Position numbers and translations under genes: made by a program. The notes beneath the pieces were generated by a model. It was given only the letters and a program-made list of their open reading frames with translations, was not told the origin of the DNA and did not search any database. Positions 7,829 through 15,911 of a stretch of 64,000 bases of DNA are shown piece after piece. Numbering within the stretch: the stretch's first letter is position 1; each line of letters opens with the position of its first letter. Source of the stretch: Collimonas fungivorans Ter331 (lineage in GTDB: Bacteria > Pseudomonadota > Gammaproteobacteria > Burkholderiales > Burkholderiaceae_D); NCBI RefSeq assembly GCF_000221045.1, contig NC_015856.1, positions 62,001 to 126,000 of the forward strand, read 5' to 3'.

Positions 7829-10800
7829 ATGCTGGTCAAGCCCATCCACCTGGTTCCTCGCAGTCCGACGCTCACTACGCCGCTGGCCGCGCAATTGCGG
7901 CGCGAACTGAGGGGCGAAGTCTTGTTCGGCCGGGCCGACCGTGGCCGCTACGCCACCGACGCCTCGATCTACCAGATCATGCCGCTCGGCGTGGTAGTGC
8001 CGCGCGACCAGGACGACCTGCTGCTGGCGCTGGACATCGCCCGCAGCCACCACATCCCGGTGCTGGCGCGCGGCGCTGGCACCAGCCAGTGCGGCCAGAC
8101 TGTGGGCGAGGCGCTGGTGCTCGACAACAGCAAATGGCTGAATCAGGTCATCGATTTCGATCCTGCTGCGCGCACCGTGACGGTGGAGCCCGGCATGGTG
8201 CTCGACCATCTTAACGCCTGGCTTAAGCCCCACGGGCTGTGGTTCCCGGTGGATGTCTCGACCGCGGCCCAGTGCACGATAGGCGGCATGGCAGGCAACA
8301 ATTCCTGCGGCTCCAGGTCGATCGAATACGGCAACATGGTGCACAACGTGGCCGCCATCGACGCCGTCCTGGCGGACGGCACGCAAGGGCGCTTTGAACG
8401 ACTGGACCGCATGGCGCAGAACGGACGGATCGGCGCCATCGTCGCCGGGCTGCAGCACATCGCCCAGCGCGAACGGGCCGAGATCGCGGAACGCGTGCCC
8501 AAGGTGTTGCGGCGGGTCGGCGGCTACAACATCGATCTCTTCGATTGCCAGAACCCGCGCGCCTACACCGACGACGGCGTCGCCAACCTGGCGCATATCC
8601 TGGTCGGTTCCGAAGGAACGCTGGCCTACAGCCGCCAGCTCACCCTGTCGCTGGCGCCGCTGCCGGCGCACAAGGTGCTGGGCGTGGTCAATTTCCCGAC
8701 CTTCTACCAGGCCATGGACATGACGCAGCATATCGTCAAGCTCGGCCCGACCGCGGTCGAACTGGTCGACCGCACCATGATCGACCTCTCCATGAGCAAT
8801 CCGGCATTCAAGCCGGTGATTGAAAAAGCCCTGGCAGGCCAGCCGCAAGCGATCTTGCTGGTGGAGTTTGCCGGGGACGATCACGCCGCGTTGCTGAACA
8901 AACTGGCCAGCCTGGATCAATTGATGGCCGACTTGGGCTTGCCCGGTTCAGTAGTGCAAATGAGCGGCGCGGCCGACCAGAAAGCATTGTGGGATGTGCG
9001 CAAGGCCGGCCTCAACATCATGATGAGCATGAAGGGCGACGGCAAGCCGGTGTCGTTCATCGAAGATTGCGCCGTGCCGCTGGAACACCTGGCCGAATAC
9101 ACCAGCCAGCTGACCGAAGTATTCCATCAATACGGCACCGAAGGCACCTGGTATGCACACGCCAGCGTCGGCACCCTGCACGTGCGGCCGATACTCGACA
9201 TGCGCCGCGGCGGCGCCAAGGACATGCGCGAGATTGCCGAAGCGGCGTCGGTGCTGGTGCGCAAATACAAAGGTGCGTATTCGGGCGAACATGGCGACGG
9301 CCTGTGCCGCGGCGAATGGGTGGCCTGGCAATACGGCCCGAAAATCAATGCGGCCTTCACCGAAATCAAGGAACTGTTCGATCCGGAGAACCGTTTTAAC
9401 CCGGACAAGATCGTGCGGCCGCCGAAAATGGACGATGCCAGCAATTTCCGCTTTGCGCCGGGTTACAGCGAGTTGCCGCATCGTCCTTTGCTGGACTGGT
9501 CGTCCTGGAACGTCAGGCGCAATCCCCTGACCGGCGCAGAAACCGCAGCCGGCAGCGGCGGCGACAAGACCGGCGGCCTGGCCAAACTGGTTGAGATGTG
9601 CAACAACAACGGCCATTGCCGCAAATTCGACGCCGGCACCATGTGCCCCAGCTATCGCATCACCAAAGATGAAAAGCACGTCACGCGCGGCCGCGCCAAT
9701 ACCCTGCGCCTGGCGCTTTCGGGCCAGCTCGGGAGCGAGGGCCTGGCCAGCGCCGAGGTCAAGGAAGTGCTTGACCTGTGCGTGTCGTGCAAAGGCTGCA
9801 AGCGCGATTGCCCGACTGGCGTCGACATGGCCAAAATCAAAATTGAAGCGCGCGCCGCATGGGCCGATAAGCATGGCCTCAGCCTGCGCGACAAGCTGGT
9901 CGGTTTCATGCCGAAATATGCGCCGTACGCCAGCGCCATCGGCGGCCTGATTGCCTGGGCAGACGGCATTCCGGTGCTGTCCGGCTGGTTGAAAAAGCAG
10001 CTAGGCCTGGCGCCGCAGCGATCTTTTCCGCGGTTCAAAAGCGCTTTCCTGAACCATGCAAGATCGGCTGCAGGGGGCGGACGCGAAGTATTGCTGTTCG
10101 TCGACACTTTCAATAATTACATGGAGCCGGAAAACGCCCGCGCCGCGCAAGCGGTGCTGGAAGCCGCCGGTTACCAGATGCACTTCAACACGGTGGCGGG
10201 CCAAAAACCTTTGTGCTGCGGCCGCACCTACCTGTCCGCCGGCCTGGTCGGACAGGCAAAAGCGGAAGCGCGCAGGACGCTGGATGCATTGATGCCTTTT
10301 GTTGAACGCGGAATCGCCATCGTCGGGCTGGAGCCCTCCTGCCTGCTGTCTTTGCGCGATGAGTTCCTCAACTACGGTTATGGCGAGGAAGCGCAGAAAC
10401 TGGCGAAGTCGGCCTATCTTTTTGAAGAGTTCCTGGTCAAAGAAAAAAAGGAAGGCCGTTTCCATCTGGACTTGCAGCCGCTGCCAGGCAACAAAGTTCT
10501 GGTGCATGGACATTGCCATCAAAAAGCCTTCGACGCCTTTCGGCCGGTGCAAACGGTATTGCAGTGGATCCCGCAAATCGAGCTGGCCACGGTGGAATCC
10601 TCCTGCTGCGGCATGGCCGGCAGTTTCGGCTACGAGGCCGAACACTATGATGCTTCGGTCGCCATGGCTGAGCTGGCACTGTTACCGGCGGTGCGCGAGG
10701 CTGGCAAAGACAGTATCGTGGTTGCGGACGGCACCAGCTGCAGGCACCAGATCCGTGATGGGGCGGACATGGCTGCGCTGCATGTGGCGCGCGTGCTTGC

Positions 10801-10846
10801 CATGTCGTTAACCGGAAATGCGGCCGCAGGCGGTCCCGGCAAATAG
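7829..10846 (+). CDS. FAD-linked oxidase/Fe-S fusion, YdiJ-like D-2-hydroxyacid dehydrogenase
   Basis: Large flavoprotein of 1005 aa. Order: FAD-binding type 4 domain (about 45-250, with 'GGMAGNNSCGSRSIEYG'), FAD-oxidase C-terminal domain (to about 540), ferredoxin-like segment with cysteine clusters ('CNNNGHCRKFDAGTMCPS' and 'CVSCKGCKRDCP'), and a CCG domain with 'LCCGRTY' and 'SSCCGMAG'. Size and order match E. coli YdiJ, a D-2-hydroxyglutarate dehydrogenase, and related D-lactate and glycolate enzymes. It would oxidise a D-2-hydroxyacid and pass electrons to the respiratory chain at the membrane. As last gene of the operon it may make the 2-oxoacid used by the aminotransferase. Confidence 0.82.
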   Translation: MLVKPIHLVPRSPTLTTPLAAQLRRELRGEVLFGRADRGRYATDASIYQIMPLGVVVPRDQDDLLLALDIARSHHIPVLARGAGTSQCGQTVGEALVLDNSKWLNQVIDFDPAARTVTVEPGMVLDHLNAWLKPHGLWFPVDVSTAAQCTIGGMAGNNSCGSRSIEYGNMVHNVAAIDAVLADGTQGRFERLDRMAQNGRIGAIVAGLQHIAQRERAEIAERVPKVLRRVGGYNIDLFDCQNPRAYTDDGVANLAHILVGSEGTLAYSRQLTLSLAPLPAHKVLGVVNFPTFYQAMDMTQHIVKLGPTAVELVDRTMIDLSMSNPAFKPVIEKALAGQPQAILLVEFAGDDHAALLNKLASLDQLMADLGLPGSVVQMSGAADQKALWDVRKAGLNIMMSMKGDGKPVSFIEDCAVPLEHLAEYTSQLTEVFHQYGTEGTWYAHASVGTLHVRPILDMRRGGAKDMREIAEAASVLVRKYKGAYSGEHGDGLCRGEWVAWQYGPKINAAFTEIKELFDPENRFNPDKIVRPPKMDDASNFRFAPGYSELPHRPLLDWSSWNVRRNPLTGAETAAGSGGDKTGGLAKLVEMCNNNGHCRKFDAGTMCPSYRITKDEKHVTRGRANTLRLALSGQLGSEGLASAEVKEVLDLCVSCKGCKRDCPTGVDMAKIKIEARAAWADKHGLSLRDKLVGFMPKYAPYASAIGGLIAWADGIPVLSGWLKKQLGLAPQRSFPRFKSAFLNHARSAAGGGREVLLFVDTFNNYMEPENARAAQAVLEAAGYQMHFNTVAGQKPLCCGRTYLSAGLVGQAKAEARRTLDALMPFVERGIAIVGLEPSCLLSLRDEFLNYGYGEEAQKLAKSAYLFEEFLVKEKKEGRFHLDLQPLPGNKVLVHGHCHQKAFDAFRPVQTVLQWIPQIELATVESSCCGMAGSFGYEAEHYDASVAMAELALLPAVREAGKDSIVVADGTSCRHQIRDGADMAALHVARVLAMSLTGNAAAGGPGK

Positions 10847-11706
10847 CCGGAGCAAAAAAAAGACCCTTTCGGGTCTTTTTGAGGAGTATTCAACTGATAT
10901 TTCTGAATTTCCCGTGAACTGAGCTGGCGCTTTCGTACCGCATACAGCGATGCGCAACCGTAATAATCCTGGCTGCTCCCCGTCGGCGCCATGCGGGCTT
11001 TATTTTCACGCATCACCCACGCCTTGCGGATAACATCCCAGCGCTTGTCGCAGACGGACTTTTTCGTGGCCACGCCGTCGATTTCCTGCAGGACAATGCG
11101 CGCCGGAGGCAGCTTATCCAGCGTCACCTCATACCAGACCTGATTGAGAAGATGCAATTGCACGCGATCTGAAACAATGCGGCGAATTTTGCTCTTTTCC
11201 TGTTCCAGCGCCAACTTCTGCCTGTTCCTGGCCGTGTAAAAATTTGTATAAAAGCGATTGCGCAGCAGGATTCCGGTCAGCGGATGGACAAACATTTCAG
11301 CGCGGGATTCCGCCAGTCCGACATAGTGTCCGGACCAGCTGTTTTGCCGAAGCACGACCCGGCCATCGCTGCCGTCCCCTTCCCAGCGTGTCTTGATCGC
11401 CACGAAATTATCCAGATGCTGCAGGATATGCTGTTTGACCGTGCTGCGTGCATCGATAGCAGCGCGGATTTCGCCGTAGACCTTATCCCACGGCCGGTTG
11501 ATCTGTTTTTCCAGGAAGCGCTTCAATGGCGCCAGGTTTTCGTTGAGACCCTTGCGATCGTTGTAACCTTTCTTCATGCCGAGCAGGCCAGGCCTGTCTT
11601 CCCGATTGCGGAAAGAACGGCCATCGCCTTTGTACGCATTGCTGTGGACGCGGCGAGCCCGCTCTACTATCACCTTGAACATATCGTCACGCATCGTCGC
11701 CATCAT
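10645..11706 (-). CDS. Conserved-looking unknown protein, C-terminus read through a terminator
   Basis: Frame of 353 aa, function unknown. The N-terminal part is basic and the 'NENLAPLKRFLEKQINRPWDKVYGEI' region followed by 'STVKQHILQHLDNFV' looks like a real, conserved domain; from memory, proteins with this block occur in diverse bacteria without an assigned role. The natural-looking end is near 'YAVRKRQLSSREIQKY' (about residue 270). After that the frame crosses the terminator hairpin at 10857-10880 and runs about 200 bases antisense to the dehydrogenase gene before its stop, so the last 65-70 residues are probably non-native and the original stop lost. It overlaps the 58-aa gene by 20 bases and is probably co-translated with it. 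Confidence 0.6.
   Translation of the reverse strand: MMATMRDDMFKVIVERARRVHSNAYKGDGRSFRNREDRPGLLGMKKGYNDRKGLNENLAPLKRFLEKQINRPWDKVYGEIRAAIDARSTVKQHILQHLDNFVAIKTRWEGDGSDGRVVLRQNSWSGHYVGLAESRAEMFVHPLTGILLRNRFYTNFYTARNRQKLALEQEKSKIRRIVSDRVQLHLLNQVWYEVTLDKLPPARIVLQEIDGVATKKSVCDKRWDVIRKAWVMRENKARMAPTGSSQDYYGCASLYAVRKRQLSSREIQKYQLNTPQKDPKGSFFCSGYLPGPPAAAFPVNDMASTRATCSAAMSAPSRIWCLQLVPSATTILSLPASRTAGNSASSAMATEAS
10857..10880. terminator. Bidirectional intrinsic terminator
   Basis: Ten-base perfect stem AAAAAGACCC/GGGTCTTTTT with a TTTC loop, A-run on one side and T-run on the other, so it can work on both strands. On the plus strand it ends the operon that finishes at 10846. On the minus strand it lies inside the open frame of the gene at 10645-11706. 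Confidence 0.88.
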
Positions 11707-11863
11707 TCATCTTTCGTCCTGAAAGCAACAGATTCAGGGTTTGTTTTTCGCTGCGCCGTGTCCGGCGCGCCGGATTGTGCGCCGCATGTGCTCCTGCTTT
11801 CCTTGCCCTGGCCGGGGCAACCAGCGGATTGCGCGGTTTCGGCAACTTGATCGTCATTTTCAT
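11687..11863 (-). CDS. Small arginine/lysine-rich protein of unknown function
   Basis: 58 aa, very basic: 'KLPKPRNPLVAPARARKAGAHA' style opening (quoted in parts: KLPKPRNPL, RARKAGAHA), an arginine cluster 'RRTRRS' and a short tail. I chose the ATG at 11863 because GAAAGG lies six bases before it; the ATG at 11869 abuts that site and a start at 11917 has none. The 3' end overlaps the start of the 353-aa unknown gene by 20 bases. Size and charge suggest RNA or ribosome binding, but no motif proves it. Expression may depend on the leader structure at 11961-12098. Confidence 0.55.
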   Translation of the reverse strand: MKMTIKLPKPRNPLVAPARARKAGAHAAHNPARRTRRSEKQTLNLLLSGRKMNDGDDA

Positions 11864-11960
11864 ATTCATCCTTTCACGCAGATGACCTGGCGCAGCGTGT
11901 GCGGCGCCATTTGTCATGCCAGTGCGTCTGCTGCGGGCCGGTCAATGCCTGGCCCGGAAA

Positions 11961-11994
11961 AGCAAAAACCCCGGCGAGTTTCCTCACCGGGGTT
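11961..11994 (-). terminator. Intrinsic terminator in the leader of the small basic gene
   Basis: Read on the minus strand, AACCCCGG and CCGGGGTT arms with an inner GAG/CTC extension are followed by TTTTTGCTTTT. It lies about 100 bases before the 58-aa gene and about 255 bases after the end of the HNH gene, so it either ends HNH transcription or controls entry into the unknown gene pair. Confidence 0.75.
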
Positions 11995-12011
11995 CTTGAT
12001 TGGAACGACCG

Positions 12012-12045
12012 GCTCGGGTCGGCAATATCGCCGAAGACCCCGAGC
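12012..12045 (-). ncRNA. Structured leader hairpin, candidate attenuator
   Basis: On the minus strand a GCTCGGG/CCCGAGC stem continues, after a four-base bulge, into TCGGC/GCCGA closed by a six-base loop. The left arm plus bulge (CGGGGTCTT) can instead pair with AAGAACCCCG, the first arm of the terminator at 11961-11994, with one bulged base. The two folds exclude each other, which is how attenuators and riboswitches work. No known riboswitch class is recognised. Confidence 0.4.
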
Positions 12046-12059
12046 AGTCATGCGCGGGG

Positions 12060-12098
12060 CTATTTATTTTTTGAATTGTTGATAGCCGTCCGTGGCAT
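12060..12098 (-). CDS. Possible 12-residue leader peptide
   Basis: ATG to TAG frame encoding MPRTAINNSKNK, with AGGAAAGGA 6-14 bases upstream. It ends just before the alternative hairpins at 12012-12045. Leader peptides in this position sense translation. The peptide has no obvious run of one amino acid, so the sensed signal would not be a simple tRNA shortage. It could be a chance frame. Confidence 0.25.
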   Translation of the reverse strand: MPRTAINNSKNK

Positions 12099-12249
12099 AG
12101 CCGTTCCTTTCCTGTAAAAAATGCGTTGGTCAAAATCCTGAGTTGCGATTCTGCGCTCGATGAAAACGCAGTGTCAAACGTTTCGTCGCTGCACAGCCGT
12201 GTTTTGTTGTTTTTTGCGCGAATCTTCGCGCCGAAGACGATGGCGCGGC

Positions 12250-12822
12250 TTAGTTCAAGTCGCGCATCCTGCTGTGCTTGGGCAGCCTGGCCGCCAGGTA
12301 ATCATGCTGGTCCGCCAGCACATTCCTGCCGCTCAGGAGGTAGTGTTCGGCGCGGCATGGCACATAGGGCACATACAGCAGCGGGCGGAAGCTTTCCAGA
12401 TGCTTGTTGCCCTTTTCCTGGTTGCAGTCCTTGCATGCGGTGACGCAGTTCATCCAGGTGTCCTTGCCGCCATGGGAACGCGCATGTATGTGATCGCGCG
12501 ACAGTTCGTTGTGCGGGAAGCGGCCGCCGCAGTAGGCGCAAGTGTAGCGGTCGCGCCGGAACAGCAAGTCGTTGTGATGGCCCAGCGGCAGTTCCAGGTG
12601 CAGCATGCGCGCCATGATGGCGCTGCCGGCGATGGCGATGATGGGCTTGACGGAGATGCGCGACTGCACGCCGGCGCGGGAATAACCACCGCGGAAAACG
12701 ATGTCGCCATCTCCCAATTCCCAAGCCACCTTCCCGCTCGCATAATAGAGCACAGCATCTTGCGGCGAGATCCAGTCGAACGGATTGCCTGCGATATCGA
12801 GAGTCAGAATATGGGAGATCAT
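12250..12822 (-). CDS. HNH endonuclease
   Basis: About 190 aa. An N-terminal region of roughly 85 aa of unknown role precedes an HNH module: 'CAYCG' zinc pair, 'LSRDHIHARSHGG' with the catalytic histidine, and a second pair 'CKDCN', then 'EKGNK'. Family members cut DNA in restriction, homing or repair. I start at the ATG 12822 because AAAGG lies eight bases upstream; the GTG at 12831 abuts it. No methyltransferase is adjacent, so a restriction role is not supported. These single HNH proteins are common in betaproteobacterial chromosomes and their target is not known. Confidence 0.82.
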   Translation of the reverse strand: MISHILTLDIAGNPFDWISPQDAVLYYASGKVAWELGDGDIVFRGGYSRAGVQSRISVKPIIAIAGSAIMARMLHLELPLGHHNDLLFRRDRYTCAYCGGRFPHNELSRDHIHARSHGGKDTWMNCVTACKDCNQEKGNKHLESFRPLLYVPYVPCRAEHYLLSGRNVLADQHDYLAARLPKHSRMRDLN

Positions 12823-13056
12823 TTTCTTCACCTTTGCTGCTGATTATAACCAGCATCTTCAGGTTACGGAAACCCCTTCGCGCCGCCAAGCCGAACCAGG
12901 AAATCCTGGCGACTTGCATGCATCATCGGTCACGCTTCTGTCATTTACTTGAGCGTCCGCAAACCCGGTATTACGCGCTGCGCGATGCGAATCGTTGCAT
13001 CGAGCAGGCACATAACAGACAATACCAGAGCTAATCACAACAAGCGAGCTAACACT

Positions 13057-15909
13057 ATGATTATGTGGGGAATTTTGTGCGGAGCCGTGCTGGGTTGGTT
13101 ATGGCCGAGCTCGGGATACGGTGACTTCAGCATCTTTTTGGGCGGCGGACTCGGTTTGCTGGCTGGATTGGGATTGCAGCATGCGATCCGTACCGAGATT
13201 CGCGCGGCCAATGAAAAATTGCGGCTGGAAATGTTGAAGCAGCGAACCGAGCCAAGCAGCCAGGCAACCGTTCCCGCTGCAAAGCCGGTCAGCAAGCCGG
13301 CGCCGACAAGCGATCCCGGCGCTGTTTCGGTTGCCGCAGCGCCGGCCGCAATCGCCGTCCAGCCCGCTGTTTCGAACATTCCCCCCAACCCGCAGCCGGC
13401 AACGCCGCCTGCACCTGCCCGCATCCTTCCACCGGCTGCACCGAACGCCGTGGAGCTGGCTTTCGCCGCGGCCAGGAACTGGCTCCTTGGCGGCAATACG
13501 ATTGTGCGTATCGGCCTGGTGATCCTGTTCATCGGCCTGTCTTTCCTGTCCAGTTATGCGGCGGCTGCCGGCCTGTTTCCGGTGGAGTTGCGGCTGGCGG
13601 CGGTTGCTGTCGCCGGGATCGTGCTGCTGGCTGTCGGTTTCGCCAAGCGCCAGGCCAAGCCGGCTTTTGCGCTGGCCTTGCAGGGCGGCGGCGTGGCGGT
13701 GATCTACCTCACCGTGTTTGCCGCTTTCCGCCGCTTTGACTTGATTTCGCCGCTGCCTGCTTTCGGTCTGATGATCGTGGTGTGCGCCCTTAGCTGTGCG
13801 CTGGCGCTGCTGCAGAACTCGCGGGCGCTGGCGGTGGCGGCTTTTGCGGGCGGTTTTGCGGTGCCGCTGCTGCTCTCTACCGGAGGCGGCAGCAGTGTCG
13901 CCCTGTTCAGTTATTACACGGTGCTGAACCTGGCGATCCTGTTCATCGCCTATAAGCGTTCCTGGCGCGTGCTGAACATGGTGGGTTTTGTCGCCACCTT
14001 TGGCGTGGCTACGCTGTGGGGCGTGCTCAAGTACCAGCCGGCGCAATACATGAGTTCGCAGCTGTTCCTGATTGTATTCGTGCTGATTTATGTGGCGGCG
14101 GCGATCCTGTATGCGCGCAATACGCCGACCCGGCTTGGCAATACTGTCGACAGCACGCTGATGTTCGGCACGGCGTTGGTCGGTTTTGGCTTGCAGGCCG
14201 GCCTGGTCGACCAGTTCAAGTTCGGCAGCGCTTTTTCGGCATTGGGATTTGCCGCGCTGTATCTGGTGCTGGCGGCGCTATTGCTGCGCCGCGGGCGAGA
14301 TAGTTATCGCCTGATGATTGAATCGATGATCGCCATCGGCCTCGGTTTTGTGACGCTGGCCGTGCCGCTTGCCCTCGACATGCGCTGGACCTCGGCGGTA
14401 TGGGCGCTCGAAGGAGCCGGCGCGTTCTGGGTCGGCATGCGGCAGGCGCGCTGGATGCCGCGCGGGTTCGGGCTGCTGCTGCAAGTGGTGGCTGCCGGCG
14501 CTTTCCTGGCGGGGATCGATGACAATGTGTCGGCCTGGCCGCTGGCCAATCCGATGTTCATGGGCGCCATGTTTATCGCCTTGCCGGCATTTGCCATCGC
14601 CTGGTGGCTGCGTGGCGTGCTGCCGCATAGCGATTCGCGCTGGGCCAGGGAATTTGCCAAGGCCGAAGCGGTGCTGTCTCAGCCGGTGTACCTGTTCGGG
14701 TTCCTGTTCTGGTGCCTGGCGTGGATCCTGGAAATCTGCCGCGAACTGCCCGCCAGCGAAACCGGCATGGCAAGCGTGCCCGTATTCGGCGCCGGCACCC
14801 AGCAGTTGCTGGTAGTGCTGGCGCTGGTGGCGAGCGCATGGCTGTCGCTGCTGCTGGCGCGCCGTAGCAATTGGACGGTGGCCACCTGGCCCAGCCGGCT
14901 GACGCTGTTGCCGCTGGCGCTGGGGTTTATCGCGCAAGAGCTGTCGGGGGAGCGCGTCCTGTACACGCCGGCCTGGGCCATCTGGCTGCTGGCCCTTGGC
15001 TTGCATTACTGGATGCTCTACAAGAACGACACGCAAACCCAGAGCCATATCGCTGCCCTCAAACTGAATCGTGCCGTTCACGTCGGCAGCGTGTGGCTGC
15101 TTACGCTGTTGCTGGCCGACTGCCTGTGGTTCGGCATCAAGCGCGGCGATTTGTTGCACAGTTCGTGGGCCAGCGTGGTGCTGCTGGTCAGCGCGATCGC
15201 GGTGCTGCTGGGTTTGTCAGTGTGGGCCGGCCGGGCCAACCGTGTTTCGCTGCTGCCGGCATTCAAGTGGCCGCTTAATGCGCATGCTGTCGCTTACTAC
15301 TGGTATGCGGCGCTGCCGCTGACGGTGCTGGTGTTTTTCGGCGCGCTTCTGATAGCGCTGCTGTCGTCGGGACATACGGCGCCGCTGCCCTATCTTCCCC
15401 TGCTCAATCCTACCGACCTGGCGCTGGCCCTGGCGCTCGGCGCGCTGGTATTCTGGCGCCGCGCAATCGTCGCCGCCCAGCCCTTGCCTGCCGGCGCTGC
15501 CTGGGTGCCACGCAAACAGACGCTGCTGGCGCTGGCCGTGCTGACGTTTGTCTTGCTCAATACCGTCTGGCTGCGTACCGTACATCACTTCTTCGGCGTG
15601 CGATGGGATAGTGCGGCGCTGTTCGACAGTTTTGTGGTGCAGACCGGCTACGCCATCTTGTGGACGCTGCTGGCGCTGGCCCTGATGCTGCTGGCGCACC
15701 GCCGCGTGCAGCGTGGATTGTGGCTGACCGGCGCCGCCTTGCTAGGCCTGGTGGTGGTCAAGCTGCTGCTGGTCGATTTGTCGAACGCGGGCGGCGCGGA
15801 ACGCATCGTCACCTTTATCGCGGTGGGCGCGCTGATGCTGGTGGTCGGTTATTTTGCACCGTTGCCGCCGAAGACTGCGGCGGACGCCGCAACTGTGAAG
15901 GAAGCGTAG
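13057..15909 (+). CDS. DUF2339 multi-pass membrane protein
   Basis: About 950 aa. A short N-terminal membrane segment and a glycine-rich stretch are followed by a charged helix, a proline/alanine-rich linker (about 70-150) and then more than twenty hydrophobic segments to the end, the architecture of DUF2339 proteins. The ATG at 13057 follows a frame start at 12949 that would add an unhydrophobic tail. It is followed two bases later by a DUF3999 gene; the two families are often paired and are thought to act together in the envelope, with no established biochemical role. Confidence 0.82.
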   Translation: MIMWGILCGAVLGWLWPSSGYGDFSIFLGGGLGLLAGLGLQHAIRTEIRAANEKLRLEMLKQRTEPSSQATVPAAKPVSKPAPTSDPGAVSVAAAPAAIAVQPAVSNIPPNPQPATPPAPARILPPAAPNAVELAFAAARNWLLGGNTIVRIGLVILFIGLSFLSSYAAAAGLFPVELRLAAVAVAGIVLLAVGFAKRQAKPAFALALQGGGVAVIYLTVFAAFRRFDLISPLPAFGLMIVVCALSCALALLQNSRALAVAAFAGGFAVPLLLSTGGGSSVALFSYYTVLNLAILFIAYKRSWRVLNMVGFVATFGVATLWGVLKYQPAQYMSSQLFLIVFVLIYVAAAILYARNTPTRLGNTVDSTLMFGTALVGFGLQAGLVDQFKFGSAFSALGFAALYLVLAALLLRRGRDSYRLMIESMIAIGLGFVTLAVPLALDMRWTSAVWALEGAGAFWVGMRQARWMPRGFGLLLQVVAAGAFLAGIDDNVSAWPLANPMFMGAMFIALPAFAIAWWLRGVLPHSDSRWAREFAKAEAVLSQPVYLFGFLFWCLAWILEICRELPASETGMASVPVFGAGTQQLLVVLALVASAWLSLLLARRSNWTVATWPSRLTLLPLALGFIAQELSGERVLYTPAWAIWLLALGLHYWMLYKNDTQTQSHIAALKLNRAVHVGSVWLLTLLLADCLWFGIKRGDLLHSSWASVVLLVSAIAVLLGLSVWAGRANRVSLLPAFKWPLNAHAVAYYWYAALPLTVLVFFGALLIALLSSGHTAPLPYLPLLNPTDLALALALGALVFWRRAIVAAQPLPAGAAWVPRKQTLLALAVLTFVLLNTVWLRTVHHFFGVRWDSAALFDSFVVQTGYAILWTLLALALMLLAHRRVQRGLWLTGAALLGLVVVKLLLVDLSNAGGAERIVTFIAVGALMLVVGYFAPLPPKTAADAATVKEA

Positions 15910-15911
15910 AG

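Noticed and set aside
12302-12919. Second frame overlapping the HNH gene
   Set aside because: The HNH motifs are in the other frame, which also has the better ribosome site.
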